64,000 nt of DNA from Leptotrichia sp. HSP-342 (GCF_041199995.1 NZ_CP165646.1:992001-1056000), one strand, 5' to 3'; counted from the first letter of the stretch, positions 9,228 to 17,976 are shown. A program made the numbers and translations. The notes: generated from the letters alone by a model not told the origin.

Positions 9228-9689
9228 ATGAAAAAAATAATTTTGTTTATTTGTATTTTATTAGGATTAAACTCTTGTGATATAATTGCCGAATCAATTC
9301 GTGAGGCACATCGTGATGCTAAAGGGTATGGAGAAGTAACTAAATCGGAAAGGAAACAAGATAAAATAGGGAGAGAACTTATAAAAAAAAATACACAAAA
9401 AATAGTATGGAATGAAATAGAATTGATAATTCCAGAAAATACAGCAATAGATGATAAAGGGAGGTTAGTTTATGATAATCAAGAATTAGAAATAAAATTT
9501 CATACTGTCACTAGAAAAGAAAATATTTGTGGTGCCGAAGTGTCTTATAAAAAAGAATGGTATAAGAAATATAATGATAGTTACTATATTTTAGAATTTC
9601 ATACATATCAAAATTTAATTTTTCATACAAATAGTAATTTAAAATTGGCTAAAAAAATAGCTAAAGAAAATAATTTTACTAAATGTTAA
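9228..9689 (+). CDS. Small lipoprotein, paralogue 2
   Basis: A 153-residue sister of the preceding gene, with an almost identical signal (MKKIILFICILLGLNSC, lipobox Cys17) and the same core (RKQDKIGRELIKKNTQKIVW, then IELIIPENTAIDDKGRL). It differs by an insert after the lipobox (about residues 18-45, charged) and in its C-terminal third, which again has a Cys near each end. Conserved core with divergent tails suggests binding of something variable, but the function is unknown. Its ribosome binding site appears separated from the ATG by a hairpin. It is followed, after the same type of leader, by the NUDIX gene. Confidence 0.75.
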   Translation: MKKIILFICILLGLNSCDIIAESIREAHRDAKGYGEVTKSERKQDKIGRELIKKNTQKIVWNEIELIIPENTAIDDKGRLVYDNQELEIKFHTVTRKENICGAEVSYKKEWYKKYNDSYYILEFHTYQNLIFHTNSNLKLAKKIAKENNFTKC

Positions 9690-9690
9690 A

Positions 9691-9736
9691 GAAAGGAGTG
9701 TATGGTAAGTATTTTTTATTATCATACAAAAAATAA
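9691..9736 (+). promoter_or_regulatory. Leader hairpin between Shine-Dalgarno and start codon (case 2)
   Basis: GAAAGGAG (9691-9698) is followed by a 9-bp stem with one G-U pair (9700-9708 with 9719-9727, 10-base loop) and 9 bases to the ATG at 9737. Folding would reduce the gap from the box to the start codon from 38 to about 10 bases. Confidence 0.6.
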
Positions 9737-10240
9737 ATGGATAATAGTTTTAGATTTTTAAAAGGTTCAAAAATGACACATCCTACGACAGGGATAACTT
9801 TGGAGTATTTGGATAAATCTGATGCTGTTTGTTTTGTCCTGTTTAATGAGAGTAAGGAAAAAGCAATATTAGTAAAGCAATTTCGTCCGGGGTCTAAGGA
9901 TTATGAAATTGAAGTTTGTGCTGGATTAATTGATGGTAATGAGAAGCCTAGAGTTGCTGCATTTAGAGAGCTGAAAGAGGAAACTGGGTATTTGGAAAAA
10001 GATGTGACAGATATTGAAGAATTGCCACAAGGGCTATATGTATCGCCAGGATACACAACTGAAAGATTATATTTTTTCAGTGCAAAACTAAAATCTGATG
10101 ATGTTAAGCCTATAGAGCAGTCACTCGACCATGGGGAAGAAGTGGAAGTAGTATGGGTCGATGTGAAGGATATTACAAAGGTGTCAAGAGATATGAAAAC
10201 AATACTTGCAGTAACTTATTTTTCAAAAGAAGCTAAATAA
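9737..10240 (+). CDS. NUDIX hydrolase, ADP-ribose pyrophosphatase-like
   Basis: A 167-residue protein with a complete Nudix box around residues 73-95: a G, five residues later E, then REL(K)EETGY, i.e. GxxxxxExxxxxxxRELxEETG. The flanking strands (AILVKQFRPGSKDYEIEVCAGL before, GLYVSPGYTTERLYFF after) are typical of ADP-sugar hydrolases of the ADP-ribose pyrophosphatase type, which split ADP-ribose into AMP and ribose 5-phosphate using Mg2+. Cytoplasmic. Substrate is inferred from the subgroup only. It shares its leader structure with the lipoprotein gene before it, so the two may be co-controlled at translation. Confidence 0.85.
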   Translation: MDNSFRFLKGSKMTHPTTGITLEYLDKSDAVCFVLFNESKEKAILVKQFRPGSKDYEIEVCAGLIDGNEKPRVAAFRELKEETGYLEKDVTDIEELPQGLYVSPGYTTERLYFFSAKLKSDDVKPIEQSLDHGEEVEVVWVDVKDITKVSRDMKTILAVTYFSKEAK

Positions 10241-10289
10241 TTTTAATCTATAAATTGACTTTTATACTAAAAAAGGAAGGGAGGAGATT

Positions 10290-10715
10290 ATGAAGATTTA
10301 TTTGCCGTTGCCTGTAATAATACTAATTTTTTATCTAATTTATATAACTTTTTTGATAATTATGAAAAAGATTAGATTTAATGCAGAAAATTTAGAAGAA
10401 TTGGGTGGAGAATTTATATTCACTTTTATAAAAAAAATAAAAAAAGAACAGATATATTTTAATATTGATGAAGTTAAGATGTGTGTTTTAACAAGGATTT
10501 TTATTCGTCAGGGAACTTTTAGAACGATAAATTTTAATATCTTTTTGAATGATGGATATAGCTTAAAATTAAGGAAAAAGAATGAATGCTTATTATTTTT
10601 GCAAGTATGCCGTGAGAAGAGGGAGGAGCTGTATCAGAAAATTTTAAGTATGATACCTGCAGATATGACAGTTATTTCAATTATTGAAAAAGAGCTTGAT
10701 AATTTTAAACGTTAA
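10290..10715 (+). CDS. Membrane-anchored protein of unknown function
   Basis: A 141-residue protein with one N-terminal membrane helix (residues about 5-25, LPVIILIFYLIYITFLII) and a basic cytoplasmic-type remainder. No domain recognised. A PH-like or YcxB-like small domain is possible from the alternating strands (FRTINFNIFLNDGYSLKLRKK), but this is a guess. GGAGG lies 8 bases before the ATG. The DUF4272-like gene follows after 28 bases, so they are probably co-transcribed. Confidence 0.6.
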   Translation: MKIYLPLPVIILIFYLIYITFLIIMKKIRFNAENLEELGGEFIFTFIKKIKKEQIYFNIDEVKMCVLTRIFIRQGTFRTINFNIFLNDGYSLKLRKKNECLLFLQVCREKREELYQKILSMIPADMTVISIIEKELDNFKR

Positions 10716-10743
10716 AAATAATACTATGAAAGGGGAAATAAGA

Positions 10744-11973
10744 ATGGGTTTATGGAATCTTTTTAAGAAAAAGAAAAAAGTGCAGTCAGGTGTCTGTTTT
10801 TCAAATGAAAAATCCTCTATAGAGCTTGTAAAAAGTTTTTTAGAAACTTATGCAGATGAAATTAGCAGAGTTTCAACAGAAGATGGGAATAAATTGACTG
10901 AAAAAACGAGGAAATTTTATTTTGAGCTAAATGATGGAAGAAAAATAACGGTAGTCGTAAATCCAGATAGAAATTTTCTCTTAAAAGAAAAAATAGGAAT
11001 AGAAATCTTTTTAGAAAAACTGAATTTAGAAAGTTTTAGAAATCTAAGTGAAGAAGAGCTTACTAAATATAACAAACTATTTGTAACTGTAGAGGCTGTT
11101 GATAAGGAAGAAATGAAAGATGAAGAAAAATTATTGGCTAAAACCGTAAATTTTCTAGGAAAATTTCATAAATTTATTATACAAAAGAGATTGAATCATT
11201 ATCACTTTGGCAATAGAAAGATGGTTCAAAATCCTGAAAAATGGGAAGTTTCAGATTTTATTCCGCCACTTTCAGAAAAAATGTTCACTGAATATAATTT
11301 AGAAATAACAAACAATGATATTGAAAGAAAGAATAAAAATATAGACAGAATAAAACAGAACAGTTTTCCGTATAATGAAAATATGGAAGTAAACATATCA
11401 GAAACAAATGTGCAGATATGTAAAAAGTGGGATATCATAAGAAGAATAGTGGCAATAGTGATGATACGTCTTGCCGCTGAAACTTATCTTGAAAAAAAAG
11501 AAAATGGACAAAAAGAATTAAAAGCAATTATTGATATTTTTGAAAAAAAATACGAGTTTAAGCAAATTTTATCAGAGCGTGAAAAAAATTATCTGGAAAA
11601 TCCATCAGATGACAAGGAATTAAACTTGGAATTTTATTTTATGTTAGAAACTGCAAAAATGCTGTTATGGGTATTATCGCTTATTGATATTGAATTTGAA
11701 GATTTTAATACATTTTGTGATGTTTCTATGTTTATAGATGGATTAAAATACGAAAAACTAAAATCTTTTGCAAGAAAGTGTGAGATACGCTCAAAAAATA
11801 AGATTTTAGATATGCTAGACTATACATATAGGTTAAACTGGGCAAATGTTGAGATAAAACTAGAAGGGTATGATAGAATTGTAAATGAGAGTATTGTGTA
11901 TTTTAGCAGGCTTGCTTTGGAATGGGTAGTTCAAGATGGAAAAAATATGGAAGAAATTATAATCCACACATAA
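10744..11973 (+). CDS. DUF4272-domain protein
   Basis: A 409-residue soluble protein. The C-terminal half (about 220-405) matches what I know of DUF4272: a helix with WDIIRRIVAIVMIRLAAETY, an EKNYLEN segment, a WVLSLID helix, then LDMLDYTYRLNWANVEIKL and ALEWVVQDGKNMEE near the end. The first 15 residues are very basic (MGLWNLFKKKKK), and residues 25-110 form a separate mixed domain. Start chosen at ATG 10744 (AAAGGGGAAATAAG just before) rather than a TTG 60 bases upstream that lies inside the previous gene. Function of DUF4272 is unknown; it is often seen near polymorphic-toxin immunity genes, but no toxin gene is visible here. Confidence 0.7.
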   Translation: MGLWNLFKKKKKVQSGVCFSNEKSSIELVKSFLETYADEISRVSTEDGNKLTEKTRKFYFELNDGRKITVVVNPDRNFLLKEKIGIEIFLEKLNLESFRNLSEEELTKYNKLFVTVEAVDKEEMKDEEKLLAKTVNFLGKFHKFIIQKRLNHYHFGNRKMVQNPEKWEVSDFIPPLSEKMFTEYNLEITNNDIERKNKNIDRIKQNSFPYNENMEVNISETNVQICKKWDIIRRIVAIVMIRLAAETYLEKKENGQKELKAIIDIFEKKYEFKQILSEREKNYLENPSDDKELNLEFYFMLETAKMLLWVLSLIDIEFEDFNTFCDVSMFIDGLKYEKLKSFARKCEIRSKNKILDMLDYTYRLNWANVEIKLEGYDRIVNESIVYFSRLALEWVVQDGKNMEEIIIHT

Positions 11974-12135
11974 ATTTATAATGTTGGTTAAAAATTTTTA
12001 TTTATAATTTTTTTATTTTTATAAAAACCTAAAAATAGTTAATAATCAAACTAATTAATTTTAAATAAAAATTTAGACTATTAAACAGATTTAATTAAAA
12101 AAAGGGGCGTATAATAAAATAATTTGAAAAATTAA

Positions 12136-12164
12136 TTGACAATAGATTTCAAAAATGATAATAT
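12136..12164 (+). promoter_or_regulatory. Sigma70-type promoter for pfkA
   Basis: A perfect TTGACA (12136-12141), 17 bases, then TAATAT (12159-12164), about 60 bases before the pfkA start. GATAAT at 12157 is an alternative -10. The 160 bases before it (from 11974) are AT-rich with no supported gene. Confidence 0.6.
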
Positions 12165-12225
12165 TAAAACATAGAATTTAAAAGAAATTTTTGTAATTAT
12201 AATGTGTAGAAGGAGAAAATTTAAG

Positions 12226-13188
12226 ATGAAGAAAATCGCAATCTTAACAAGTGGAGGAGATTCACAGGGGATGAATACAGCGATAAGAGCTGTCACTAAA
12301 GCTGCTATAAACAAAGGAATGGAAGTTTATGGTATAAGAAGAGGATACAAAGGAATGCTTGAAGATCAGATTTTTCCATTGACATTGTTAGATGTAAGCG
12401 GAATTGCTGATAAAGGAGGAACAATTTTATTATCAGCAAGATTGCCAGAATTTAAGGATCCTGAAGTTAGAGCAAAAGCGGCGGCTAATTTAAAAAAATA
12501 TGGAATTGACGGATTAGTTGTAATCGGTGGAGATGGATCATTTCATGGAGCACACTATTTGTATGAGGAACATGGTATTAAAACAATTGGAATACCTGGA
12601 ACAATTGATAATGACGTAGCGGGAACTGACTATACAGTTGGTTATGATACAGCATTAAATATAATTTTAGATGCTATTTCTAAATTAAAAGATACAGCAA
12701 CTTCACACGAAAGAACATACTTAGTTGAAGTAATGGGAAGAAACTGTGGAGATTTAGCTCTTTATTCTGCAATAGCAGGAGGAGCAAGTGGAGTAATGAT
12801 CCCAGAAGCTCAAAGTTCTATCGATAAAATAGCCGAAGTAATCAAAAAAAGACGTGCAGAAGGTAAATTGTACGATATAATCGTAGTTGCAGAAGGTGTT
12901 GGAAATATTATGGATATTAAGAATGAATTAGCTAAAAAAGTTGATACAAATATAAGAGTTACAATCTTAGGACATATTCAAAGAGGTGGAGCACCAACAG
13001 CATTTGACAGAATATTAGCAACAAGATTAGGAGTAAGAGCGGTTGAGCTTATCGAAGAAGGAAAAGGTGGATTAATGGTTGGAATTCAAAGTGAAGAGGT
13101 AACAACTCATAAATTATCTTACGCTTGGGAAAACTATTCTAAAGCATCTGCTTCTGATTATGCAATAGCAAATATGTTATCATTATAA
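12226..13188 (+). CDS. pfkA: ATP-dependent 6-phosphofructokinase
   Basis: A 320-residue PfkA, the standard bacterial length. It phosphorylates fructose 6-phosphate to fructose 1,6-bisphosphate, the committed step of glycolysis. ATP-site motifs TSGGDSQGMN (8-17) and GGDGS (about 101-105, the Gly expected of ATP- rather than PPi-dependent enzymes), catalytic PGTIDND (about 124-130), substrate-binding VEVMGRNCGD (about 164-173) and GHIQRGG (about 249-255) are all present. Start is ATG 12226 with AAGGAG upstream; an upstream ATG at 12202 overlaps that ribosome binding site. Pyruvate kinase follows, an arrangement common in low-GC bacteria and likely to coordinate the two irreversible steps. Confidence 0.96.
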   Translation: MKKIAILTSGGDSQGMNTAIRAVTKAAINKGMEVYGIRRGYKGMLEDQIFPLTLLDVSGIADKGGTILLSARLPEFKDPEVRAKAAANLKKYGIDGLVVIGGDGSFHGAHYLYEEHGIKTIGIPGTIDNDVAGTDYTVGYDTALNIILDAISKLKDTATSHERTYLVEVMGRNCGDLALYSAIAGGASGVMIPEAQSSIDKIAEVIKKRRAEGKLYDIIVVAEGVGNIMDIKNELAKKVDTNIRVTILGHIQRGGAPTAFDRILATRLGVRAVELIEEGKGGLMVGIQSEEVTTHKLSYAWENYSKASASDYAIANMLSL

Positions 13189-13239
13189 TTGTTAAAATCT
13201 TTTTTAGGTTTAACAGTTTAAAAAAATAAATGAATATTT

Positions 13240-13280
13240 CTTACGGAAGTAAGAGTTCATTGATAAAATAATACAATGAA
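13240..13280 (+). promoter_or_regulatory. Two small hairpins in the pyk leader
   Basis: CTTAC-GGAA-GTAAG (13240-13253) is a 5-bp stem closed by a GNRA-type loop. It is followed by a 7-bp stem (TTCATTG 13256-13262 with CAATGAA 13274-13280). Neither has a T run, so they are not terminators. They may mark a processing or stability element between pfkA and pyk. Confidence 0.35.
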
Positions 13281-13309
13281 ATTTTAAATATCAAATTTTA
13301 GGAGGAAAA

Positions 13310-14737
13310 ATGAAAATTAAAATGACTAAAGTTGTTTGTACCATTGGTCCAAAAACTGAAAGTGTTGAAATGTTGACAAAATTAGTAGAAAGCGGAATGA
13401 ACGTAATGAGATTAAACTTTTCTCATGGTGATTTTGAAGAACATGGAGCAAGAATTAAAAATATTAGAGAAGTAATGAAAAAAACAGGTAAGGAAATAGG
13501 AATTTTATTAGATACTAAAGGGCCTGAAATCAGAACTGGAAAATTAGAAGGTGGAAAAGACGTATTATTAGAAACTGGTAAAAAAGTAACTATTACTACT
13601 GACTACTCTTTCGTTGGAAATGCTGAAAAATTTGCAGTTTCTTATCCTGGAATTGTTGATGACTTGTATGAAGGAACAACAGTATTATTAGATGACGGTT
13701 TAGTTGGATTAAAAGTTGAAAGTGTTGATAAAGCAGCTGGAGAAGTTCATTGTGTTATTACAAATACTGGAGAATTAGGAGAAACTAAAGGTGTAAACTT
13801 GCCGGATGTTTCAGTTGGATTGCCAGCATTAGCTGAAAAAGATATTGCTGACTTGAAATTTGGTTGTGAACAAGGTGTTGACTTTGTAGCAGCTTCATTC
13901 ATAAGAAAAGCATCTGACGTTGCTGAAGTAAGAAAAGTCTTAGATGACAATGGTGGAAAAAATATTCAAATTATTTCAAAAATTGAAAGCCAAGAAGGTG
14001 TTGATAACTTTGATGAAATCTTGGAATTAAGTGATGCAATCATGGTTGCCAGAGGAGATTTAGGAGTAGAAGTACCTGCTGAAGAAGTTCCATTTATGCA
14101 AAAAATGATGATTAGAAAATGTAACAAAGTTGGAAAACCAGTTATTACAGCAACACAAATGTTAGATTCAATGATCAGAAACCCACGTCCTACAAGAGCG
14201 GAAGCAGGAGATGTTGCTAACGCTATTTTGGATGGTACAGATGCAGTTATGCTATCAGGAGAATCTGCAAAAGGTAAATATCCGGTAGAAGCTGTTAAAA
14301 TGATGGCTACTATTTCAAAAAGAACAGATGAATTCAAGAAATTTAAAACAGTTGAAACTCCAGATGGATCAGAAATTTCTGTTACAGAAGCAATTTCAAG
14401 TGGTGCAGTAAGTACTTCTCATGCATTAGATGCTAAATTAATTGTATGTTGGACAAAAACTGGTAGAGCGCCAAGAATGATTAGAAAATATGGACCAACT
14501 GTACCAATTATCGCTTTAACTGACAACGAACAAACTGCAAGACAGTTGGCATTAGTGAGAGGAGTTAGAGCTTACGTAGCAAAAGGATTAGATAAAACAG
14601 ATGATTTCTTCACAAAAGCAAGAGAAATTGCAGCTAACCATGAAGAAGCTAACAAAGGTGATTTAGTAGTAATGGTAACTGGAATTTCTAAAGAAGGAAC
14701 AACTAATACATTCAGAGTAGAAAGAGTTGGAGAATAA
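13310..14737 (+). CDS. pyk: Pyruvate kinase
   Basis: A 475-residue pyruvate kinase converting phosphoenolpyruvate and ADP to pyruvate and ATP. Motifs in order: TKVVCTIGPKT (6-16), MNVMRLNFSHG (30-40), LLDTKGPEIRTG (about 65-76), the B domain (about 78-170), ISKIESQEGVDNFDEIL with the catalytic Lys (about 222-238), MVARGDLGVE (about 244-253) and the signature region TATQMLDSMI (about 280-289). The C domain (about 345-475) is normal, without the extra C-terminal PEP-utilising domain of Bacillus enzymes. AGGAGG lies 5 bases upstream of the ATG. It lies 121 bases after pfkA and is closed by its own terminator. Confidence 0.96.
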   Translation: MKIKMTKVVCTIGPKTESVEMLTKLVESGMNVMRLNFSHGDFEEHGARIKNIREVMKKTGKEIGILLDTKGPEIRTGKLEGGKDVLLETGKKVTITTDYSFVGNAEKFAVSYPGIVDDLYEGTTVLLDDGLVGLKVESVDKAAGEVHCVITNTGELGETKGVNLPDVSVGLPALAEKDIADLKFGCEQGVDFVAASFIRKASDVAEVRKVLDDNGGKNIQIISKIESQEGVDNFDEILELSDAIMVARGDLGVEVPAEEVPFMQKMMIRKCNKVGKPVITATQMLDSMIRNPRPTRAEAGDVANAILDGTDAVMLSGESAKGKYPVEAVKMMATISKRTDEFKKFKTVETPDGSEISVTEAISSGAVSTSHALDAKLIVCWTKTGRAPRMIRKYGPTVPIIALTDNEQTARQLALVRGVRAYVAKGLDKTDDFFTKAREIAANHEEANKGDLVVMVTGISKEGTTNTFRVERVGE

Positions 14738-14795
14738 TTAAAAATCTGATTATTTAACCGCATCACACACAACAAGTAATTATAAATATTTTATG

Positions 14796-14828
14796 AGGGA
14801 AACGGTCTTATGCCTTTTCCCTTTATTT
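14796..14828 (+). terminator. Terminator after pyk
   Basis: A 7-bp stem AGGGAAA (14796-14802) with TTTCCCT (14816-14822), then a T-rich tail. Confidence 0.6.
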
Positions 14829-14949
14829 GTATACGATAAAATAATGTTGTTAAAAAGTTTGATATGGCAGGGAAATTAACTTGAACGTGGGCTGGAAGAG
14901 GAAAATGATTTTCCAAAACGTGCAATATATAATGAGAAGGTGAGATAAG

Positions 14950-15762
14950 ATGAGAATTATAAAAACTATACTATATTTGATAATATTTCAAATATTAACT
15001 TTTTCTAAAACTAGAGAGACATTACGCACTACAGTGTTTTATAATTACTATCCAGTTATTAATCAAGAAATAAAATCGGGACTTGAAATTCAAAGACTGA
15101 AAGGCTATTGTTTAACACATAAAAATACTGATCATATATGTAAAGGATTTATATTTATACCTAAATATTATGAATTTGAATCAGAAGATGAATACGAACC
15201 TGAAAGATTAAAAGTGGATGCTATAAAAAAAATAAATATTAATCTGTCAACTTTTAAAGCAATGTCATATGGCGATGTTGATTTTAAAGAAAATTATCCC
15301 AAATTCAATAAGATAGATTCGATAACATTAAAAGATTACAGGATACAAGAAAGTATAAATAAGATAAAAAAAATGTTAGTGGTTTATGATGCGATTGATG
15401 ACACAAGACAATTTAGAAATATGATAGTAGATTGTTGTTATACCATTCCAGTTATCGAAAAAAATTATGACGATTTTGGAAGAAATTTTTCACATTATAT
15501 TGTCATAAAAGGTGCTGATATTATACATCCATATATAATGGATATAAAAAATTATAAACCTGATGAAGTAAAAACTGAAGTAAAAAATTTAAATCAGATT
15601 TATCAATACTTCAAAAATAATTCATATAGAAATATTGATTATGCAAGTGAAAAATTTGATGAATATGAAAATTTTATAGAGGAAAATATAGATAAAAATG
15701 AATTAGAAGTTGCATTACAAAGAGAGATTTATGAACTGACTAAAGAGTTGGATTTGCAATAA
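14950..15762 (+). CDS. Exported protein of unknown function, paralogue 1
   Basis: A 270-residue protein with an N-terminal signal peptide (residues 1-19, ending FSKT) and no other membrane segment. No family recognised. Residues 28-45 (FYNYYPVINQEIKSGLEI) and 188-215 (HPYIMDIKNYKPDE, then LNQIYQYFKNN) are strongly conserved in the broken copy just downstream. The C-terminus is charged and helical (LQREIYELTKELDLQ). It has two Cys in GYCLTHKNTDHIC and a CC pair near residue 160. GAGAAGGTGAG lies before the ATG. Tandem duplication plus decay of one copy is typical of fast-evolving surface or immunity-type genes, but the role is unknown. Confidence 0.7.
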   Translation: MRIIKTILYLIIFQILTFSKTRETLRTTVFYNYYPVINQEIKSGLEIQRLKGYCLTHKNTDHICKGFIFIPKYYEFESEDEYEPERLKVDAIKKININLSTFKAMSYGDVDFKENYPKFNKIDSITLKDYRIQESINKIKKMLVVYDAIDDTRQFRNMIVDCCYTIPVIEKNYDDFGRNFSHYIVIKGADIIHPYIMDIKNYKPDEVKTEVKNLNQIYQYFKNNSYRNIDYASEKFDEYENFIEENIDKNELEVALQREIYELTKELDLQ

Positions 15763-15878
15763 AAGAAATAGAGGATTTTAATAATAAATTTTTGGAAAAA
15801 GAAATTTATGAAACAAATTTTTATTTTGAATTAAACAGAGAAATTGTAGAATTATTTGAAAAATTGGGGTTAAACTAA
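15753..15878 (+). pseudogene. C-terminal fragment of a further exported-protein copy
   Basis: Directly behind the stop of the preceding gene, a 41-codon open frame in another phase encodes a charged helix (AIKEIEDFNNKFLEKEIYE, later NREIVELFEKLGLN) that resembles the C-terminal tail of its neighbours. The start of the same sequence (IKEIEDFN) recurs behind the second copy near 16674. It has no start codon of its own and looks like a leftover of duplication or a lost C-terminal extension. Confidence 0.5.
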
Positions 15879-15902
15879 AAAATGTGGAGGAGTGAAATTA
15901 AA

Positions 15903-16675
15903 ATGAGAATTAAAAAAATTATTCTGTATTTTTTCGCATTGCAGATAATGATGTTTTCTGAACCAACAAAACTGGATAAAATAATATATTATCGATATTT
16001 TCCTCTTATTGAAGATAAATTGAAATCTGGAATGGAAATTCAAAAAATAAGAGGTTATTGCATTCCCGTAGATATGAAATGTACTACTAGAGGAGTGTTT
16101 GTGGCAGAAGAAATGGATAGCTGGAAACAAGGGCTAGGAGAAAGCACCCTAAAAAAAATAGATATTGATTTATCAAATTTTAAAAAAACTTTTTTCATAG
16201 GCGAATTTAGAAATGATTATCCGTATTTTGAAAATTTGAGGCAAGAGATTTTAAAAGAGAATAAACTAAGAAAAAAAATAGAGAAAATAAAAAAAATGTT
16301 ATTTATAAATGACATCATGCTCGAAACGGAAATGGGAAGAAGTTCTTATAGCGATTATTATACATTGGGAATTGATTATGAGACACAAACAAAAAAATCT
16401 TTTTCGATTATATCATAATAAGAACAGATGAAATTTCACGTCCATTTATAATGGATATAAAAAATTATAAACCTGACGAAGAAAAAATTGAGTTAAAAAA
16501 TTTGAATCAAATTTATCAATACTTCAAAAATAATCCATATAGAAATCTCGAATACACATTTGAAAAAGTTGGTGAATATGAAAAATTTATAGAAAAAAAT
16601 ATAAATATAAATGAATTTGAAAACATTTTGCAAAGAGAAATTTTTGAACTTACTAAAGAGTTGAATTTAGAATAA
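15903..16675 (+). pseudogene. Exported protein, paralogue 2, single frameshift
   Basis: A close relative of the gene at 14950. The first part (15903-16418) has a signal peptide ending MMFSEPT, then YYRYFPLIEDKLKSGMEI and the two-Cys loop. It stops at 16418, while the C-terminal half (RPFIMDIKNYKPDE, LNQIYQYFKNN, LQREIFELTKELNLE) continues in another frame to 16675. The switch falls at about 16390-16405, where an A7 run and a T5 run sit together. A one-base change there would restore a protein of about 257 residues. Start is ATG 15903, 10 bases after GGAGG. It could be dead, phase-variable, or a sequencing error. Confidence 0.75.
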
Positions 16676-16764
16676 AAGAAATAGAAGATTTTAATATTAT
16701 AAAATAAAAAGATTTAAAACTATTCCTATTTAAGTAAGGTTTAGTACAAGAAAGGAATAAAGAA

Positions 16765-17361
16765 GTGAAAAAACTTGATGATTTGATAGATGTTTTTGCA
16801 AAATTGCCAGGAATTGGTAGAAAAAGTGCAGCTAGAATTGCATTTGATGTACTTGATAGAAGTAAAGCTGATATTGATAGAATGCTTGAAATAATAAAAG
16901 ATTCACATGCTAATATTAAACATTGTGAAATTTGCGGAAACTTATCTGAAAACGATATTTGTGAAATTTGTGCCAATGAGAAAAGGGACAAGGAAGTGAT
17001 ATGCGTTGTTGAAGGAGTGCGAGATGTAATTGCATTTGAAAAGTCTGAAACTTATAATGGACTTTATCACGTGCTTGGTGGAAAAATTGATCCACTAAAT
17101 GGAGTTACAATTGAAGATTTGAATTTAAGAAAGCTAATAAATAGGATAAATGGAGATGTAAAGGAAGTTATACTGGCTTTAAATCCTGACTTGGAAGGTG
17201 AAACTACAAGCCTATATTTGACAAAATTCCTGAAAGAAAAAAATGTCAAGATTTCTAAAATCGCCAGTGGAATTCCAATGGGTGGAAATATTGAATACAC
17301 GGATATGGCGACGCTGGGGAGATCGCTTGAGGGTAGAGTTAATGTAGATGATTTAGATTAA
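16765..17361 (+). CDS. recR: Recombination mediator RecR
   Basis: A 198-residue RecR, standard length. It works with RecO (and RecF) to load RecA on gapped DNA. Seen: N-terminal helix-hairpin-helix LPGIGRKSAARIAF (about 14-27), a four-Cys zinc finger CEICGN...CEIC (about 54-69) and a Toprim domain (about 78-170) with VEGVRDV and ALNPDLEGETT. The C-terminal GIPMGGNIEYTDMATLGRSL is characteristic. Start is GTG 16765 with AAAGGA upstream. The usual partner dnaX is not in front of it; instead it follows the duplicated exported genes, and IS debris follows, so local rearrangement is likely. Confidence 0.95.
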   Translation: MKKLDDLIDVFAKLPGIGRKSAARIAFDVLDRSKADIDRMLEIIKDSHANIKHCEICGNLSENDICEICANEKRDKEVICVVEGVRDVIAFEKSETYNGLYHVLGGKIDPLNGVTIEDLNLRKLINRINGDVKEVILALNPDLEGETTSLYLTKFLKEKNVKISKIASGIPMGGNIEYTDMATLGRSLEGRVNVDDLD

Positions 17362-17439
17362 GTTGTGTTTAAATATATATGGTTTGAAAATTTGAGAAAC
17401 AAGTAGACATTTAAAATGTTTAGTGTTATACCAAAACCT

Positions 17440-17976
17440 ATTTAAAATCAAATTATCTTATTTCTTCTTTTTCTATTGAGTTTAAATCCGATGAATACAG
17501 TGGATGAAATGATAGATAATGTCCCGTTTTTTTAATTATTTTTCTAATATTCTTGTCATTATTCAAAAAATTCACTTTCCATTGTCTCTCTGTATTTTGT
17601 CTGAATTTTTGGGATTTTCATATATTGATTAAGTTTTTCAGGATTAGGCATCTTAAATTTTCTTTTGCACTTTCTTGATAAAAGCCCTCCCTATTTCCTT
17701 GTTAAGCTTTATCCATCCGTACAATATGTTGGGATTCATGTTGAATTGAAATAACGTTTTTGTTTTTTCGATTTCATAATAAAATTTAAAATTCTTTTTC
17801 TATAATTTTTTTCAGGCTCTTTTTTAAGTGTGGGAGATGTAAAAAGTTTGATAACCTTAAGAAATTCTAAGTATAATAAAGTTTTTAAGATTGTCGAATT
17901 TTTTTATCCCATAAGATTTTATCTTGTTATTTTCTCCTTCTACAAATTCATTATTTATATTATATTTTCGTATATT
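17440..17976 (-). mobile_element. IS630-type transposase remnant, copy 2
   Basis: On the minus strand a decayed IS630-type gene is readable in pieces: an N-terminal helix-turn-helix segment (NILYGWIKLNKEIG near 17690-17730) and a C-terminal piece (IIKKTGHYLSFHPLYSSDLN, then SIEKEE, near 17465-17560), matching the IS630 hallmark of a hydrophobic run followed by P-YS-DLN-IE. The middle is shortened and out of frame. Its first 270 bases match 256-510. It was cut on its left side by the IS5-like element that starts at 17977. Confidence 0.7.

Noticed and set aside
13190..13215. Terminator after pfkA (TGTTAAA...TTTAACA)
   Set aside because: The stem is followed by GTTTAAAAAAA and not by a T run, so read-through into pyk is more likely.
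13747..14775. Minus-strand open frames over pyk
   Set aside because: Antisense shadows of a conserved enzyme gene with normal codon use on the plus strand.
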